Shown here piece after piece: positions 59,105 through 64,000 of a stretch of 64,000 nucleotides of DNA. Position 1 is the stretch's first letter. Each line of letters starts with the position of its first letter. Both the position numbers and the translations under genes were made by a program. The DNA lies in contig CM074180.1 in the NCBI GenBank assembly GCA_037179385.1, positions 25,711,455 to 25,775,454 of the forward strand. The letters are read 5' to 3'. Below the pieces are notes generated by a model. It was not told where the DNA came from, made no database searches, and saw nothing but the letters and a program-made list of their open reading frames with translations. This stretch comes from Holothuria scabra. Its lineage: Eukaryota > Echinodermata > Holothuroidea > Aspidochirotida > Holothuriidae.

Positions 59105-61490
59105 TAATAACAGGGGTTTTCATGGTCAGGGTGCTGGTAAGGCTGTGGTTTACTGAGTCTTTAGATGGTTGGTTAAGGTGTAATGACCACAATAAAAATC
59201 ACTGAGTTGTTTAAAAAAATTTCTCATACAGTTGCAATGGTAGTAAGCACAATTTCAATGAAGGCTATTTGAGGTTCTAGGATATCAACCTGATGTCATC
59301 CTCCTGCTTAAAGGTAAAGTAAGAGAGGGATCCTCAAATGTAAAACCATCATAAAAGAAAGTTACCATTTACGAGGTAATACAAACTCTTCCTTTTACTA
59401 CAGCACAATTGAATGCAAAGCCAGCTCTGAAATAAACAGCTGTAGATAAAGACCCAATTATCCTTGAAAATTTAGACTTTTAAGTCAAAATTCTAGGAAT
59501 TATCTCTCTGGATACTGAAAGAAGTGACCATGTCCTAATTTTCCCATCCAAGAGCACACCATTTACTCCTATCACCCTCCATTCATATAGCTCAAGTTTC
59601 CTATGTCCTCTGAGTGATGGGCCTTTCCCTAACCTATTTTTTCTCCCAGGTCCTGCTTAATTCACCTCTAAGCCTTTGCAGATGTCAACAATGACATACC
59701 ACAAAATGGGGATTTCCATACTCATGGCAAACAAAACCACAAACTAGTTCTCTACAACGTAAACACAGTGGGAGGCTATTAGAACCTTTTCTTCTTAGTC
59801 TGGGTGTTTTGGATCTTGTCAACAAACTGCATCTGTACACTTTTGAGCATTGTTAACATATCTCATACCTTACTATGTGGACTCTGACAGAAATAGTGGA
59901 CAGTTATATTCAGGCTTTAAGATACAACAACTATTCCTAGCACTTGGGATCTATTTTTAAAAGTATACACACCCAGGCCCATGCTGGTTTTGTCTGAATG
60001 CAAAGTTAAACATCCATTGTTAAGCTAAAAATAGAAGCAATGGACAAAGGGGTATTGACAATAAGCTTGAGAGGGTTTAAATTGGAATGGTATGTCTATA
60101 AATGTTACATAACATTTCCATTAATGTGAGAGAAGGAATAAACCCCAACAAAGGTAGTTTGATCAGTTCTACACCAACTCTTAACTGCATGCTTATTGAC
60201 AGAGGAATTGGTTCACTCTGAAAAAAAAGTTCTTTGGTCCTTTGAAAACAGCAAGAACTAGAACAAGAACTAGCACACTACCATTAAACAGCCAAATGCC
60301 ATGAGGCAGTTGAGAGGTGAGGGGGATAGGGGATAGTCATCGAAGTGTTTGGGCAAGAACTATATGCTACTGCTTACAAAATAAACCATGATTGGTGCTG
60401 TGATCTCTGCTTCTATCTGTCCTCACAAATTTTCTTCTGAGAGCTATGTAGAATAGAAAGTTGTGTACCTAACATCTAGACCACAAGCAGGGCTGGAAAA
60501 AATGTAAGTTTCCCTGCAAGCAAATCAAATTTCCCAGAAAGCAAATCAAAATTTCCCAAAGACTGCACATGTTTACATATAAAAGTAGTCAAATTTCCCT
60601 CCAAATACCAAAATTTCCCTGCAATGACATTCCCAAATTGCTGGTTTTCTTCAAGCCATGACCACAAGTACCTTCAAGAAGCTGTAAAAGAAGACATCTT
60701 TAGCTGAGCAACAATATCAATCTGGACTGTATAAAAAATTGAAGATCAAGCAAATGTAGATGGAAGACTTGTGAAAGTCTTACATCTACATTTTCTATGT
60801 CTTTGTTCTAAATATACCAAGATCAAACTTGTCTTACTAGTTTCATATATTAGTGACTTTCTTGTTCATTTCAATTTTTGAGGTGTGATTTTCAAAAGAC
60901 TTAAGTTTCAAAATTCCTCTGATCCCCACCTTAAGGGGAAATTGTTATATCTGCTTGTACATAGGGCAAAAAATAACAATAAAATAAATAACAATAAAAT
61001 ACATGAGAAAAAGAATTTGCCCTAACATCTAAACATAAGGCTAACGTGTTTTCAATGGCCAGCCATCTGTTTGTGTTAACAGCTAGGTGTCCATAAATTT
61101 GACAACTTTGAAGTAATTGTATCTACTTCGTAAATCTAGGAGGGTGCTCTTGTCCGTTTACGTATTCCTCTAGAAAAAGTGTGTGGAATGTTAGGTTAGG
61201 GCGAAACTTATATTTTGCCCCCACAATTTTTTCCCCCTTAGGTCGACTTTTCAACAACTTCCCCCAAGAGCTGAATTAGGCAAATATTTATATATATATA
61301 TAGATTTGTAATACTATAGACACGTGGAAATATAGTGCTCGATTAGGAAACTAAGAGCAGTTTATAAATTTGGATACTAATATGTTACACTAACAGTCTA
61401 CTACACGTGTTTCACACTATGAGAGATTCTCAATTATGATGCTTATACACTCAAACTAGATGATATCGTCACCGTCAGGTGCAAAGCCCT
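59105..61490. other. Unassigned DNA, 3' flank of the Penelope-like remnant
   Basis: No gene. Between 60500 and 60640 the phrase AAATTTCCC recurs about five times. From about 61250 to 61490 the sequence, including a (TA)n run at 61290-61301, may be untranslated 3' part of the Penelope-like element, which cannot be delimited. Confidence 0.3.
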
Positions 61491-61497
61491 GTGTCTA

Positions 61498-62155
61498 CAC
61501 TTAGACACTTACTCTGATCAACTACTGAGTCGATTCACTCTTTCGATACGAAAAAATGGCAACTTTCTCTTCCAGGCAAAGATTACAACTATCCCTGGGA
61601 GATTAAGTAGTAGGTCCTTTCTTGACCACTCTCCACTTTACTTTACAACTGCTGTCGCTTCATTTGAGTGCCCATATATGCTTTGACGTACTTAGACTCT
61701 TTCTCGCAGTTTGGATGGCTGAACGATTTTTTGTGGTTATTGAAGCGGGTTTTGAACCGATTGCTGGTGAGGCCGATGTATGTTCTGGTGGAGTGGTTAC
61801 TAATGATGTCAACTGCATACACAAGGTTGGATTGGAGGTATGCACCTAATAGTGGGCATACACTTTGGTGTGACAATTGCATTTGGTTCCTTTTCTGATG
61901 TTGGCGCAGCCTTTTGACCGGAGGATCCTGTTGTTGTGTTTACTGATGGCGCACTTCATGATGGGCATACAGCTGTAGTTCACCTTTACTTAATTTCTAT
62001 TAAATATTTTGTGGAGGATGTGACGTTCGTGAAAGTGCTTTTTTGTTGATTTTAGAAAAATGGCAGCATCTTTGGTCTGTACACTTCTACTAAATGGGGT
62101 ATTGAACCATATTACTTTTCGCTTCTTATTTCTGCTCTTTCGTCTCGAAGAGAAA
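61498..62155 (-). pseudogene. Penelope-like element remnant: linker, GIY-YIG endonuclease and CxxC tail
   Basis: Read down the minus strand, pieces in changing frames follow the order known for the C-terminal part of Penelope-like retroelement proteins. These are a basic stretch then KVIWFNTPFS (62155-62090), KHFHERHILHKIFNRN (about 62045-62000), NYSCMPIMK and KHNNRILR (61985-61930), a Cys-rich CNCHTK linker (about 61885), and the endonuclease with LVYAVDI, TYIGLTSNRFKTRF and HKKSF (61835-61715). A tail with WRVVKKG and CNLCLEEKVAIFSYRKSES (61640-61530) ends the match. In the family, GIY-YIG nicks target DNA for reverse transcription. In-frame stops (after FNRN and around the tail) and at least two frameshifts show it is dead. 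The reverse transcriptase expected upstream, above 62155, is not visible, so the copy is 5'-truncated. The family call rests on remembered motif order, not a search. Confidence 0.85.
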
Positions 62156-62159
62156 GTCC

Positions 62160-62783
62160 CCATTATTTTCGCTCAAGGGTCGATTTCTCCCAACGGTAGC
62201 CTTTTTTCGTACTATATTTCGCCTAAATCCCAATTTATAGATATATATATAATTCCCCATAAAGGTAAAAATATATATACTGAAAAATCGGGAGGGGGGT
62301 TTGGGAGGGGGAAGGAGGGAGAGAGCAGGCAAGGAATCTAATATCACAAATTGAGCTGCACTGAGTCATATTCCAAAGTGACAACCTGCTGAATGGGTTG
62401 GGGGTTGGTGAGAGATCATCAGATATTGTCCCGTTTCCCTCACTTTAGGTTGGTCTTCCATTCCCAAAGTATATTTTTCCAATTTATTGAAATATATTAG
62501 CAAACACCTAATGGTCTTAATCTAATATGTTCTTGTTTCATCCTACAAGCCTTTATGTTAATCCTCAATACCTCTGAAAGCTTTACCCTCCCCCCCACCT
62601 TTTTTTTTAAACCTTTAACTTCCTTACTCCAAAAATACTAAAAACCTGCAGGTCCACAGATCGACTACACAGACCTTTTATCAGACATGACAGATTTTCT
62701 CACAGGAAACCTGCTAAATTTGGTGTTCAACTTTGTTGAAAGAAAGTGTTAAATACAAAAAGGTTGCCATTTCACTCTCATTT
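62160..62783. other. Unassigned DNA
   Basis: A TA-rich stretch at 62239-62276 and a G-rich run at 62289-62322 lie just upstream of the retroelement remnant; a C/T-run at 62588-62609. No reverse-transcriptase sequence was detected. Confidence 0.3.
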
Positions 62784-62786
62784 GCT

Positions 62787-63030
62787 CTAAGGAAAAGTAC
62801 AGTTACCCCAACTTGAATTAGTGCCTCAGACTATCCTATTTCCTGAGTGGCTCTTGAAATTCATGTAGCAAAGTAGTTTCTCTTTAATTGTATAATTTAC
62901 TCAGAGTTACAGTTGACTTACCTTGAATATGCAATATTTAATTCATGAAATATCTTGCGAGATACTTGGACAAGAAATAAGGGAGAAAAATACAAAAATT
63001 GTGAGATTTAGTTATTGTTTCAAAATAAAT
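62787..63030 (-). mobile_element. MITE-2 copy, reverse
   Basis: CTAAGGAAAAGTACAGTTACCCCAACTTGAATTAG begins the element on the plus strand. TATCCTATTTCCTGAGTGGCTCTTG and CTTACCTTGAATATGCAATATT follow in the reverse family order, ending near AATTGTGAGATTTAGTTATTG. The flanking TTAA is not intact. Confidence 0.7.
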
Positions 63031-63034
63031 ACTG

Positions 63035-63868
63035 GAAAACTGCTTTTGCTTTTTAAAGTAAATAGCCATTGACATTGATTACTAAGAGCACTCAATACAG
63101 AGTTGGATATAGTTAATTCATTCAATTTTGCAAAAGTGTCAATTTCAGGGCAGATATTGACCATGCCAGGACAGTTTTCTGAGGGACTTGAAGAAACAAG
63201 AGTGAGCAGTTTTCAACTTTAAATGTTTTGATGTTTAAAAAGAAGGGTGAAACTTTAATTACTGCAAATCAAATCAGAGTTTTTGGCATCTTTTGTGGCT
63301 AATACTGAAGTCTGTTTGCCTACTTACAAGCAACACACCCATGACAGGTCAATATAGCTGTGACATAAATATGTTGGTGGTTTAGCAGGGGGTAAATTAC
63401 TGGACTCTTTTGCAAAATGAAAGTTTCTTACTTGTACACACTGTGAAAAAACATCAACAAGGTCACTGGAAAAAAGAAAAATATGCCACAGATTGGGAAA
63501 AATGTCAGGGAACCTTGCAAAGAACCTCAAGGGCACCACAGGATAATGCAGACCAAATCCTCCACAAACCCATGAATGTTTTCTCTCCAAAGCCCACTCC
63601 TGCCTATTAGCCTTGGGCCATAAAACAACAGCTAGTGTTCTTTAAAGGAGCTATAAAAAGGTAATACTTTGAATGGCCTTGAGTACAAGAGGCTTTCCTT
63701 AAGATGGTGTAGCAGAGCTTTCATGTTTCCCTGAGAATAACCTTAAAGAGGTATGAATGAATGCAGTGACAATAGCTCTGGATACTGGTCCTTGTAGTTG
63801 CTTGAATACATGATGAGAGGAAAATGTGGAACTTTGTGATTCCAGTTTTTGGATGTTTAAAAGAGGCA
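63035..63868. other. Unassigned DNA
   Basis: No supported gene; opposed frames at 63324-63610 cancel each other. Confidence 0.3.
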
Positions 63869-63869
63869 T

Positions 63870-64000
63870 TTAAAGGTCATGTTACAGGAAAATGAAAAAT
63901 GTGGGTATTCAATTTTATAAGCATTAAAAACCAAGAAAATAGCCGCAATTTTTATCAAAATCCGTCAAAAATTAATTGACCATTTTAAGGGTCGATTTCT
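63870..64000 (+). mobile_element. MITE-3 left end, cut by the window edge
   Basis: TTAA then AGGTCATGTTACAGGAAAATG, and then AAGCATTAAAAACCAAGAAAATAGCC and ATCAAAATCCGTCAAAAATT, match the start of 39655-40243. The rest lies outside the window. Confidence 0.8.

Overview
This window looks like gene-poor, AT-rich nuclear DNA from a metazoan, most plausibly a marine invertebrate. The sequence gives no firm species identification. No open reading frame exceeds 112 codons, and bacterial features (operons, ribosome-binding sites, rRNA, tRNA genes) are absent. What can be supported is mostly mobile-element debris: tRNA-headed SINEs, many short inverted-repeat elements (MITEs), a decayed Penelope-like retroelement, minisatellites and one long tetranucleotide array. 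It reads as intergenic or deep intronic DNA. I found no complete cellular gene and no defence, toxin or biosynthetic system.

The most abundant class is a set of MITEs bounded by TTAA and beginning AGG. MITE-1 (about 280-310 bp) has copies or fragments near 9.3, 10.3, 11.8, 25.0, 25.3, 26.9, 36.2, 38.0, 44.5, 45.2, 46.2, 46.7, 51.1, 55.3 and 58.8 kb. MITE-2 (about 255 bp) lies near 2.4, 14.4, 31, 33.8, 34.9, 41.4, 44.6, 47.9 and 62.8 kb. MITE-3 (581 bp) lies at 39.7 kb and at the right edge. One MITE-1 copy sits inside another at 11.8-12.4 kb, with TTAA on both sides of the insert. This shows the target-site duplication directly and points to piggyBac-type mobilisation. MITE-1 and MITE-2 also share a TCACCC(C)AA motif just inside their ends.

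Other elements are a TA-bounded MITE (20.9 kb, inserted in a SINE head, and 48.9 kb), a CACTCTAAAAA-ended family (22.1 and 55.8 kb), elements ending in CAGTGGC(A)TAGCC-like repeats (42.9, 48.7 and 57.4 kb), a roughly 610 bp foldback element (36.9-37.5 kb), and a short, well-conserved 105 bp repeat of unknown nature (28.1 and 44.1 kb). SINE copies with tRNA-like heads occur at 0.6, 3.6, 10.0, 10.7, 16.7, 20.9/21.1, 22.7, 25.4 and 48.3 kb. A second SINE-like family occurs at 8.4, 16.0 and 53.3 kb; its 16.0 kb copy runs straight into a roughly 200 bp GACT/GGAC/GGGC array.

The only protein-level identification with good support is a broken Penelope-like element on the minus strand at 61.5-62.2 kb. 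It keeps the region before the endonuclease, a Cys-rich linker, the GIY-YIG endonuclease and a C-terminal CxxC segment, all damaged by stops and frameshifts. A few short segments (28.7, 54.1, 24.0 and 41.3 kb) could be isolated exons of spliced genes, but none could be assigned to a family and confidence is low.
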